45,990 nt of DNA, taken from contig SHZM01000022.1 of the NCBI GenBank assembly GCA_009692265.1, positions 1 to 45,990 of the forward strand, read 5' to 3'. This document shows, piece after piece, positions 39,765-45,990 of this stretch. Within the stretch, counting starts at the first letter, position 1; each line of letters begins with the position of its first letter. The stretch comes from Gammaproteobacteria bacterium (GTDB taxonomy: Bacteria; Pseudomonadota; Gammaproteobacteria; Ga0077536). The notes under the pieces are model-generated. The model made no database searches, had not been told where the DNA came from, and was given only the letters and a program-made list of their open reading frames with translations. The translations under genes were made by a program, and so were the position numbers.

Positions 39765-40686
39765 GCCCAAGGAGTTTTTTTGCGATCACACAATCCAAGG
39801 CGATTTGGCGGCTTAACGCGTCGAAATCTGTGAACGGCAAATCGTCGCGTACTTTATGAGTGAAATTGACGCCAATATGTCTCCCGTAGAAGTCTTCGGC
39901 GTAATCAAAAAGATGTACTTCTAACACAAATTTTTCACCCCCTAGAATTGGCCGGGTGCCGACATAGGCTATTGCCGGACGTAACTGTGGACCCAGACCA
40001 TTAACCTGCGCGGCAAATATCCCCTGCAAGGGTGAGCGCCGACGATTGAGGTTCAAGTTTGCGGTGGGGAAACCCATCGCGCGACCATTCTTATTTCCGT
40101 GCACCACGATCCCGGATACCCGATAAGAGTGGCCTAGGAGTTCATTAACTTCCGAAAAATCCCCGGCGTGGAGCGCAGCACGTACGCGAGTACTGCTCGC
40201 GCGTTCAGAGTTCGTTAAAAACGAACTGGTGTAATCGAGCGTAAACGCGAATTTGGCTGCAAAGCGCTGCAGGGTTGAAAAATCGCCGCCGCGATCGCAA
40301 CCAAATTTAAAATCGTCGCCGACAATCAGCCCATTAATCGCGAGCTTCTCGATTAAAATCTGTTGAATAAACTCGGCTGCTGTCAGCGACGCCAGCTGCG
40401 CGTTGAAGCGAAGCACGAGCAGCCGATCGACGCCGTACTGCGCAAGCAACGCACACTTATCGCGAAAATTGGTTAAACGCGCAGGCGCGTTGGCGCCACC
40501 AAAAAATTCCGCGGGTTGCGGTTCGAAGACCACCACTATCGCCGGTAAGCTGCTACGCGCAGCAAGCTCGAGTAATTTTCGGATCACCGCTTGGTGGCCA
40601 CGGTGGACGCCATCGAAATTACCGATGGTGGCAACACAGCCGCGGTGCGCAGTGCGTAGGTTGTGCGCGCCTCGAATAACTTCCAT
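39754..40686 (-). CDS. ribF: Bifunctional riboflavin kinase / FAD synthetase RibF
   Basis: RibF makes FMN and FAD. The 310-aa protein from ATG 40686 starts MEVIRGAHNLRTAHRGC. The FAD-synthetase nucleotidyltransferase part has VATIGNFDGVHRGHQAVI, VVVFEPQPAEFFGG, LIVGDDFKFGCDRGGD and SSTRVRAALHAGD. The C-terminal riboflavin kinase part has YRVSGIVVHGNKNGRAMGFP with TANLNL, and YVGTRPILGG followed by EVHLFDY. A frame extension to 40848 overlaps murJ and is rejected. It lies 32 bases after murJ and overlaps lspA. Confidence 0.95.
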   Translation of the reverse strand: MEVIRGAHNLRTAHRGCVATIGNFDGVHRGHQAVIRKLLELAARSSLPAIVVVFEPQPAEFFGGANAPARLTNFRDKCALLAQYGVDRLLVLRFNAQLASLTAAEFIQQILIEKLAINGLIVGDDFKFGCDRGGDFSTLQRFAAKFAFTLDYTSSFLTNSERASSTRVRAALHAGDFSEVNELLGHSYRVSGIVVHGNKNGRAMGFPTANLNLNRRRSPLQGIFAAQVNGLGPQLRPAIAYVGTRPILGGEKFVLEVHLFDYAEDFYGRHIGVNFTHKVRDDLPFTDFDALSRQIALDCVIAKKLLGHGT

Positions 40687-40718
40687 TGGGATCCAATATC
40701 GCCGCTTATAAGGGGCGA

Positions 40719-42284
40719 TTATATCGCCGACTTCGGTTGCACTATATGGCGAAGTCGCAGGCCTAAGGCCCAACAACTCCCGAAATAGACCAGGATGCCG
40801 AGGCCAAGCAGACCTGTGAGCCTGAGCGCGCGCAGCAGCGGCGTCCATTCTGACCAGAGGGCCGTTGGCGAACGTAATCCGAGAAGCACCGCGGCCATGA
40901 TACCCGCAGCGATAAATATTCTAGCGACGAACGTCAGCCAACCGGGACGCGGCCGATACACGCGATCGCGATAGAGCACCAGGAACAGCAAACCTGCATT
41001 AACGAATGCCGCCAGCGACGTCGCCAAAGCCAGCCCCGCGTGTTGCAGCGGCCCCTTCAGCGCAAAAATGAAAATCAAATTACAGCCGACTGCCGCTAAC
41101 CCGATCTTGACCGGGGTTCGAATGTCTTGGCGTGCGTAAAAGCCTGGTGCCAATACCTTTACACAGACGAACCCACTCAGTCCAAAGGCGTAAGCAATCA
41201 GGCTTTTCGCGGACTGGACCACGTCCCATTCTGTCATTTTCCCGTACTGAAACAGGGTGCTCAGGATCGGGCCCGCGAGGACGATTAAGCCGACGGCGCT
41301 CGGAATGGTAACGACGAAAATCAGCCGCATGCCCCAGTCGAGAGTGTCGGAAAACACCTGATGCTGCCCACGTGCGTGGTATTCCGAGAGGCTCGGCAAG
41401 ATGACCGTGCCCAATGCGATACCAAAGATCCCTAAGGGGAATTCCATTAAGCGATCGGAGAAATAGAGCCAGGAAACGCTGCCGCGCGGAAGATACGACG
41501 CAACCGCCGTATCAATAAGGAAATTGATCTGCGCGACCGACACCCCAAATATCGCCGGCCCAATCAACACGAGGATCCGTTGCACTCCCGGATGCCGCCA
41601 GTTCCAGTTAAAACGCGGCAGCAAGCCTATCCGCTGGACCGCATAGATTTGCAAACCAACTTGTAGCACCCCACCGATGGCCACCCCGATGGCAAGCGCC
41701 ACAATCGGACGTTCAAGTTCCGGAGCGAGCCATAAGGCGGATGAAATCATTGCGACATTCAGCAGCACCGGCGTAAACGCCGGCACCGCGAAGCGGCCAT
41801 ACGTATTCAATATTCCGCCGAGTACGGCGGTGAGCGAGATAAAAAAGAGATAGGGGAAGGTGAAGCGCAGCAATTCGCTGCTGAGCGCAAAGCTATCGGC
41901 ATCGTGGACAAATCCGGGCGCGAAAACCATGACGAGCAGGGGCGCGGCGACTACGCCGAAAGCAGTAATCACCAACAGGAGCGTTGCTAAGGCGGTCGTA
42001 ACGGCGTCGAGTAGGCTTCTGATGTCCTCAGCGGTTCGCTCAGCCTTGTAGGAGGCAAGCACTGGTATAAACGCCTGCGAAAACGCCCCTTCCGCGAATA
42101 AGCGGCGCAGAAAGTTGGGGATTCTAAACGCAACGAAGAAGGCATCCGTGGCATGCGACGTGCCAAAGATAGCCGCAATGACGCCGTCCCGTACCAAGCC
42201 CAGCAGCCGCGAAAGGAAGGTCATTTGTCCAACTAAGAATGCGGCGCGCAGTAGGTTTCGGCTCAGGGTCTCATCCTCGCACAT
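40719..42284 (-). CDS. murJ: Lipid II flippase MurJ
   Basis: A 521-aa polytopic membrane protein of the MOP superfamily that flips lipid II for peptidoglycan synthesis. Recognisable are LSRLLGLVRDGVIAAIFG, ATDAFFVAFRIPNFLRRLFA, EGAFSQAFIPVLASYK, SVSWLYFSDRLMEFPLGIFG, VILPSLSEYHARG and LAPGFYARQDIRTPVKIG, in family order with about 14 hydrophobic segments. It begins near ATG 42284 with a short acidic leader. No strong ribosome-binding site is visible, so the start is less sure than the identity. It is divergent from rpsT and followed by ribF. Confidence 0.95.
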   Translation of the reverse strand: MCEDETLSRNLLRAAFLVGQMTFLSRLLGLVRDGVIAAIFGTSHATDAFFVAFRIPNFLRRLFAEGAFSQAFIPVLASYKAERTAEDIRSLLDAVTTALATLLLVITAFGVVAAPLLVMVFAPGFVHDADSFALSSELLRFTFPYLFFISLTAVLGGILNTYGRFAVPAFTPVLLNVAMISSALWLAPELERPIVALAIGVAIGGVLQVGLQIYAVQRIGLLPRFNWNWRHPGVQRILVLIGPAIFGVSVAQINFLIDTAVASYLPRGSVSWLYFSDRLMEFPLGIFGIALGTVILPSLSEYHARGQHQVFSDTLDWGMRLIFVVTIPSAVGLIVLAGPILSTLFQYGKMTEWDVVQSAKSLIAYAFGLSGFVCVKVLAPGFYARQDIRTPVKIGLAAVGCNLIFIFALKGPLQHAGLALATSLAAFVNAGLLFLVLYRDRVYRPRPGWLTFVARIFIAAGIMAAVLLGLRSPTALWSEWTPLLRALRLTGLLGLGILVYFGSCWALGLRLRHIVQPKSAI

Positions 42285-42556
42285 GGTTCTGGGGAGCGTG
42301 CTGGCCTGTCGATTATCCTAGAAACGGCAGTTGAACGGCGTGTGGAGTGTGTTCGATGGTGTGCAGAGCAAGTCGCGAGGAAGAGGAATAGCCCGCTATT
42401 CCGATGAGTCGCAACGCCGCCGTGCGAACCAGCGGACACGCTCCGCACGCCGTATCGACCCTCACCCATCGGGGTGAAGGCAACTTGAAGTGTAATCGTT
42501 AGACTCGCCAACTACTTTATAACCATGTTTAGCGGTCACACGGGCACGGATTGGGA
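42285..42556. other. Non-coding stretch upstream of murJ and rpsT
   Basis: No gene is evident between the divergent murJ and rpsT. It contains the long structured inverted repeat at 42336-42452 and a small TCACCC/GGGTGA hairpin just after it. The rpsT promoter follows at about 42557. Confidence 0.5.
42336..42452. repeat. Structured inverted-repeat element of unknown function
   Basis: CGGCGTGTGGAGTGTG (42336-42351) pairs over 16 bp with CACGCTCCGCACGCCG (42437-42452), with two G-U pairs in the RNA. Inside is a second hairpin, GGAATAG and CTATTCC around a 4-nt loop. The overall shape is a long stem with internal structure, without a U-tract. Similar blocks seem familiar from other proteobacterial intergenic regions, but I cannot name the element. 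It could be a small RNA, a MITE-like repeat or a chromosomal structural element. Confidence 0.5.
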
Positions 42557-42586
42557 TTGACACTACAGCGCTTCGTAACGCATATT
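42557..42586 (+). promoter_or_regulatory. Predicted promoter of rpsT
   Basis: A consensus TTGACA (42557-42562) is followed 18 nt later by CATATT (42581-42586), about 40 bases before the TTG start of rpsT. Confidence 0.5.
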
Positions 42587-42624
42587 TCGCGCCCCTTCCA
42601 TTTTGAGTCCAGACGGAGTCCACC

Positions 42625-42888
42625 TTGGCCAATACCGCGCAGGCACGCAAACGTGCCCGACAATCAGAACGCCGCCGCCTCCACAACGCGAGCCGAAAAT
42701 CACAATTCAGAACACGCTTGAAACAAGTGGTAAAAGCCATCGAAGCAGGCAACAAGGAAGCCGCGATAACAGCGTACGCAGCGGCGGTCCCAGTAATCGA
42801 CCGTATGGTCAAGACCTCGCTGGTCCATAAAAACAAAGCCGCCCGCCATAAATCGCGATTAAACGCCCAAATCCACGCGATGGCATAA
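42625..42888 (+). CDS. rpsT: 30S ribosomal protein S20
   Basis: The 87-aa basic protein MANTAQARKRARQSERRR ... is S20, which binds 16S rRNA early in 30S assembly. It has the typical KSQFRTRLKQVVKAIEAGN and KNKAARHKSRLNAQI regions. The start codon is TTG 42625 with GGAG six bases upstream; a UUG start for rpsT is also known in E. coli, where it is part of autoregulation. The gene is monocistronic by its surroundings: murJ is divergent and proB is convergent. Confidence 0.97.
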   Translation: MANTAQARKRARQSERRRLHNASRKSQFRTRLKQVVKAIEAGNKEAAITAYAAAVPVIDRMVKTSLVHKNKAARHKSRLNAQIHAMA

Positions 42889-42924
42889 CGAATGCCCCCA
42901 GATCGGGTGCGTTTCCGTCCCTTC

Positions 42925-44055
42925 TCATAAAACCACTAAATTATCGCGGTGGATTAATTCCGGCTCGTGCTCAAAGCCGAGCACGGACGCCAATCGTGAC
43001 GTCGGTAACCCTTTAATCAGCGCGACTTCCGCAGCACTGTAGTTCACAAGGCCGCGCGCGATTTCGCGGCCCTGTGGGTCGATGCACGAGACCAATTCGC
43101 CTCGCGCGAAATCGCCCTCGACTGCGTTAACGCCTACGGCTAGCAGGCTTCGACCGCGCTGAATAAGCACCAGACATGCCCCTTCGTCCAGACTGAGCCT
43201 GCCACGAGCGCGCAACGTCCCCGCCATCCATTGCTTACGCGCCGCCAGTTTAGCCCCTGGAGCAGCGAGGAAGGTGCCCCGGGTGCCACCCGCGGCGAGC
43301 GTACACAGGATATCCGGAGTACTGCCGTTGGCAATCACAGTCGAGGTGCCCGAGCGTGCGGCGAGCCGCGCCGCGGAAATTTTCGTGCGCATGCCGCCGC
43401 GTCCCCACTCACCACCTTCGCCCGCAATCGCGTCGAGATTTGGGTCGTCGGTAGTAGCGAATTCGATTAGCTTTGCTGTGGGGTCGAGCCGTGGATTAGC
43501 ATTCATTAGGCCATCCTGATCAGTCAGGATCACCATCAAATCGGCTTCGATTAAATTACTCACCAAGCCTGCCAAGGTGTCGTTGTCGCCCAGTTTGATT
43601 TCGTCTGTCGCAACCGTGTCATTCTCGTTAATCACCGGGATGACGCCGTACTGCATCAAAGTGAGCAAAGTGCCCCGCGAATTTAGATACCGTTCTCGGT
43701 TCGCGATATCTTCATGGGTAAGTAGGATCTGGGCGGTCAGGCATCCGTGCTCTTGAAACGCGAGTTCCCATACGCGCACCAGACCCATTTGCCCAACCGC
43801 AGCGGCGGCTTGTAGCTGATTTACCGATTTCGGACGCGTCTGCCAACCCAGTCTGGCCGCACCTTCAGCAACCGCGCCGGAAGTCACGATGACAATCTCG
43901 CGCCCAGTATTCTTGATGGCGACGATTTGTCGTGCCCAATCCGCGATGGCGTCATTGTTTAAGCCGAGCCCCTGTTTGGTCGCCAGCGCGGACCCGATCT
44001 TTACCACCCAACGTACGGTGTTCGCGACTCGGCTTCGATGTTCCTGCGTTTCCAT
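42925..44055 (-). CDS. proB: Glutamate 5-kinase ProB
   Basis: ProB performs the first step of proline synthesis. The 376-aa product from ATG 44055 has the amino-acid kinase domain (WVVKIGSALATKQGLGL, VIVTSGAVAEGAARLG, QAAAAVGQMGLVRVW, VIPVINENDTVATDEIKLGD, NDTLAGLVSNLIEADLMVIL, GRGGMRTKISAARLAARSG). A C-terminal PUA domain follows (GTLRARGRLSLDEGACLVL, AEVALIKGLPTSRLASVLG). A longer frame to 44241 overlaps obgE and is rejected. It lies 19 bases after obgE, in the usual obgE-proB order. Confidence 0.96.
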   Translation of the reverse strand: METQEHRSRVANTVRWVVKIGSALATKQGLGLNNDAIADWARQIVAIKNTGREIVIVTSGAVAEGAARLGWQTRPKSVNQLQAAAAVGQMGLVRVWELAFQEHGCLTAQILLTHEDIANRERYLNSRGTLLTLMQYGVIPVINENDTVATDEIKLGDNDTLAGLVSNLIEADLMVILTDQDGLMNANPRLDPTAKLIEFATTDDPNLDAIAGEGGEWGRGGMRTKISAARLAARSGTSTVIANGSTPDILCTLAAGGTRGTFLAAPGAKLAARKQWMAGTLRARGRLSLDEGACLVLIQRGRSLLAVGVNAVEGDFARGELVSCIDPQGREIARGLVNYSAAEVALIKGLPTSRLASVLGFEHEPELIHRDNLVVL

Positions 44056-44074
44056 TTTCGTTCGCTTGCAAAAA

Positions 44075-45100
44075 TTAGGGGGATGTATCTCCGCGTTCCT
44101 GCAATCGACGATCAACCGCGGATAAAAGTTCGCGACACCCTTCTCCGGTGAATCCAGAGACGACGAACACCGAACCCTTCCAACGCACGCGTTTAGCAAA
44201 CGTCGCCCAGTCCTGTGCCCGCTCCTCCGGTGCCAATGCATCGATCTTATTTAAAACCAACCAACGTTCCTTCTTCGCGAGTCCTCGGCTGTGTTTCTTA
44301 ATTTCGCGCGAAACGGTCGCAAAATCGACTTTGGGATCGCGCGCGGGATCCATTCGCGACACGTCGACAATGTGGAGCAAAATCTCAGTGCGTTCGACGT
44401 GCCGCAAAAACTGCAGTCCAAGTCCGGCGCCTTCGGCAGCGCCCTCAATGATTCCGGGTATGTCTGCAATCACGAAACTTCGTTCCGGACCTAACGACAC
44501 TACCCCGAGCACGGGCTCCAAGGTGGTGAACGGATAGTCTGCGACTTTTGGTCGGGCCGCCGAAACTTGTCGAATAAAGGTCGATTTACCCGCGTTCGGT
44601 AGCCCCAATAAGCCGACGTCGGCCAACAGTTTTAGCTCTAACGCGAGCCGCCGACTCTCGCCTGGGGTGCCTTTGGTGATACGCCGCGGCGCGCGGTTGG
44701 TACTGCTTTTAAAATGTGCGTTACCAAATCCGTGATAACCACCTTCCGCCACCACAATTCGCGCGCCGTCGGTGGCTAAATCGCCCAAATCCTCGCCAGT
44801 GTCGGCATCGTGCACCTGCGTACCTACGGGGACACTAATCTCCAGATCAACGCCGGATTTACCGATCCGATCACGACCCATCCCGGGCTGTCCGTTAAGA
44901 GCATTGAAGCTACGACGAAATCGAAAATCGACTAAGGTGTTGATCCGACTGGTAGCAACCAGGTAAATACTCCCACCATCGCCCCCTTCGCCACCGTCCG
45001 GACCACCGAACTCAATGAATTTTTCGCGCCGGAAGCTCAGGCAACCGTCACCGCCTTTCCCAGCGTGAACTGTTATGTAGGCTTCATCTGTAAATTTCAT
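44075..45100 (-). CDS. obgE: GTPase ObgE/CgtA
   Basis: Obg is an essential GTPase linked to 50S assembly and the stringent response. The 341-aa protein shows the glycine-rich Obg domain ([37 protein letters not shown]) and the G domain: G1 [10 protein letters not shown]2 region [10 protein letters not shown]3 [10 protein letters not shown]4 NKID and G5 VSGFTGEG. There is only a minimal C-terminal tail. It follows rpmA in the conserved rplU-rpmA-obgE order, with a terminator-like hairpin just before it. Confidence 0.97.
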   Translation of the reverse strand: MKFTDEAYITVHAGKGGDGCLSFRREKFIEFGGPDGGEGGDGGSIYLVATSRINTLVDFRFRRSFNALNGQPGMGRDRIGKSGVDLEISVPVGTQVHDADTGEDLGDLATDGARIVVAEGGYHGFGNAHFKSSTNRAPRRITKGTPGESRRLALELKLLADVGLLGLPNAGKSTFIRQVSAARPKVADYPFTTLEPVLGVVSLGPERSFVIADIPGIIEGAAEGAGLGLQFLRHVERTEILLHIVDVSRMDPARDPKVDFATVSREIKKHSRGLAKKERWLVLNKIDALAPEERAQDWATFAKRVRWKGSVFVVSGFTGEGCRELLSAVDRRLQERGDTSP

Positions 45101-45130
45101 ATTCGCCTACAAAATACGCGCAAACCGCAG

Positions 45131-45157
45131 ATAAAAAACCCCGTGTTGGCGGGGTTT
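45131..45157 (-). terminator. Intrinsic terminator after rpmA
   Basis: On the minus strand AAACCCCG pairs with CGGGGTTT around a short loop and is followed directly by a T-rich tract (complement of 45131-45143). It separates rplU-rpmA from obgE and probably attenuates read-through. Confidence 0.8.
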
Positions 45158-45183
45158 GATTCGAATCGGGTTGGCGCCTGTTT

Positions 45184-45444
45184 TTAAGCAGCAGGCACGA
45201 CGCTCACATATTTTCGACTTAACGCGCCTCTGGTCTCGAACACAACGCGACCAGCGGCGACTGCAAACAAGGTGTGATCGCGGCCGCAATCGACATTCAA
45301 ACCAGGGTGAAAATGGGTGCCACGTTGGCGAACAATAATGTTGCCAGCGATAACATTCTGGCCGCCAAAGCACTTCACGCCCAATCGTTTCGCTTGCGAA
45401 TCGCGGCCATTACGCGTGCTGCCGCCTGCTTTCTTATGCGCCAT
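45184..45444 (-). CDS. rpmA: 50S ribosomal protein L27
   Basis: The 86-aa protein begins [20 protein letters not shown], the typical L27 N-terminus reaching the peptidyl-transferase centre. It continues with [20 protein letters not shown] and [20 protein letters not shown]. It follows rplU by five bases. There is no N-terminal extension needing removal. Confidence 0.98.
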   Translation of the reverse strand: MAHKKAGGSTRNGRDSQAKRLGVKCFGGQNVIAGNIIVRQRGTHFHPGLNVDCGRDHTLFAVAAGRVVFETRGALSRKYVSVVPAA

Positions 45445-45449
45445 GGCAA

Positions 45450-45764
45450 TTACCCTCTGACAATGCTTTTGATTTCGATTTCAGTGAAATTCTGACGATG
45501 GCCCATCTGCTTTCGATAATGCTTGCGGCGTCGGAATTTCACGATCCTGATCTTCGGCGCGCGTCCATGGGCAAGAACATTTGCGAGGACCTTCGCGCCT
45601 GTGATGTGCGGCGTGCCGACTTGGGTACCAGCGTTGTCGCTGATGAGCAACACCTCGTCGAGTTCGATCGAATCGCCCGGATTTACAGGTAGTGATTCAA
45701 TTTTCAGGGTTTGGCCTTCGGCCACGCGGTATTGTTTACCGCCGGTCTTGATGATCGCGTGCAT
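45450..45764 (-). CDS. rplU: 50S ribosomal protein L21
   Basis: The 104-aa protein [18 protein letters not shown] ... is L21, with the conserved C-terminal [20 protein letters not shown] and QNFTEIEI. It is the first gene of the rplU-rpmA-obgE-proB series, with a good promoter about 45 bases upstream. Confidence 0.98.
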   Translation of the reverse strand: MHAIIKTGGKQYRVAEGQTLKIESLPVNPGDSIELDEVLLISDNAGTQVGTPHITGAKVLANVLAHGRAPKIRIVKFRRRKHYRKQMGHRQNFTEIEIKSIVRG

Positions 45765-45808
45765 GGGAATAAAACTCTAAATGCTGTGACGTGCGAGCAG
45801 GGGTCGCG

Positions 45809-45837
45809 ATTCTACGATTCGAGTCCACAATAGACAA
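45809..45837 (-). promoter_or_regulatory. Predicted sigma-70 promoter of rplU
   Basis: On the minus strand TTGTCT (45837-45832) and TAGAAT (45814-45809) are separated by 17 nt, 45 bases before the rplU start codon. A GACAAG/CTTGTC inverted repeat overlaps the -35 region (45833-45851). Confidence 0.6.
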
Positions 45838-45858
45838 GCCCTAGCCTTGTCCAATAGG

Positions 45859-45906
45859 GTATGAGTCTGAACAAAGGGCGTGAATCCAACGGAGTATGAG
45901 TCTGAA
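45859..45906. repeat. Direct repeat of a 13-mer (GTATGAGTCTGAA)
   Basis: The 13 bases occur at 45859-45871 and 45894-45906, a period of 35. They lie just upstream of a putative transposase gene start and may be transposase-binding sites at the end of an insertion sequence. Confidence 0.55.
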
Positions 45907-45928
45907 GGGGTAGCTGGGTTCGGTCATG

Positions 45929-45990
45929 ATGCGAGGCATGGTGATCGATATGAACGACAAACAATTAGTGACGCCGGCCCAGTTGCAGGC
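45929..45990 (+). CDS. Putative transposase/integrase, N-terminal start (runs off the right edge)
   Basis: An open frame starts at ATG 45929 or, more likely, ATG 45950, giving MNDKQLVTPAQLQA and continuing past the edge. This beginning resembles DDE-type integrase/transposase proteins that start MND..L.T..QL..FL.GT. Only about 20 residues are visible, so the call rests on recalled pattern and on the direct repeats upstream. No terminal inverted repeat could be confirmed. Confidence 0.35.
   Translation, partial: MRGMVIDMNDKQLVTPAQLQ

Overview
The window reads as chromosomal DNA from a gammaproteobacterium, probably an environmental lineage near the Steroidobacterales/Nevskiales type. The main basis is gene order on the right: rplU-rpmA-obgE-proB and rpsT/murJ-ribF-lspA-ispH are classic gammaproteobacterial neighbourhoods. 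The DUF1329/DUF1302 pair, the beta-class glutathione transferase and the VOC, flavin-reductase and nitrile-hydratase genes fit a catabolically versatile organism. Both ends touch probable transposase genes (IS91-type at left, an integrase/transposase start at right), as expected where an assembly stops at repeats.

Layout. Bases 1-1050 are decayed mobile DNA: an IS91 transposase N-terminus and a twice-frameshifted MFS transporter. At 1073-5467 come a DUF4870 membrane protein, a SCO1/SenC-like protein, and the outer-membrane/periplasmic pair DUF1329 + DUF1302. At 5468-10549 is a scarred region: degenerate repeats, a lipoprotein-like gene interrupted by an amber codon, and two convergent surface-protein genes (glycine-rich; RTX/FG-GAP) that run into each other without stop codons at about 8240-8262. 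At 10783-15201 are hrpB, ada and a 2OG-Fe(II) oxygenase overlapping ada by 4 nt. At 15213-17031 are a histone-deacetylase-family amidohydrolase, a DUF3617 protein and a large palindrome.

Bases 17170-33414 form the metabolic heart. A divergent enolase homologue and an APH-family kinase face away from a run of plus-strand enzymes: two alpha/beta hydrolases, an amidohydrolase, a D-2-hydroxyacid dehydrogenase, a MetE-like zinc methyltransferase, a VOC protein and a GST. After an ArnT-like transferase, a flavin-reductase-like protein and a pentapeptide protein comes a tight minus-strand operon: DUF3237 - amidase - nitrile hydratase alpha - beta N-half - beta C-half - His-rich accessory protein. 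Nitrile to amide to acid is the likely chemistry. The beta subunit is encoded as two cleanly separated, translationally coupled polypeptides, as in thiocyanate hydrolase and toyocamycin nitrile hydratase.

From 33592 to the right end the genes are mostly housekeeping: purK-purE, a MOSC protein, tRNA-Thr(CGT) with a decayed partial copy 0.7 kb away (an old integration scar), a cysteine-free Fur/Irr-like regulator, a DUF4124 protein, ispH-lspA-ribF-murJ (ileS missing from its usual place), rpsT, proB, obgE, rpmA and rplU. The items most worth following up are the three-polypeptide nitrile-hydratase operon, the enolase-like/kinase pair with its divergent enzyme cluster, the convergent gene fusion near 8250 and the tRNA-Thr scar.
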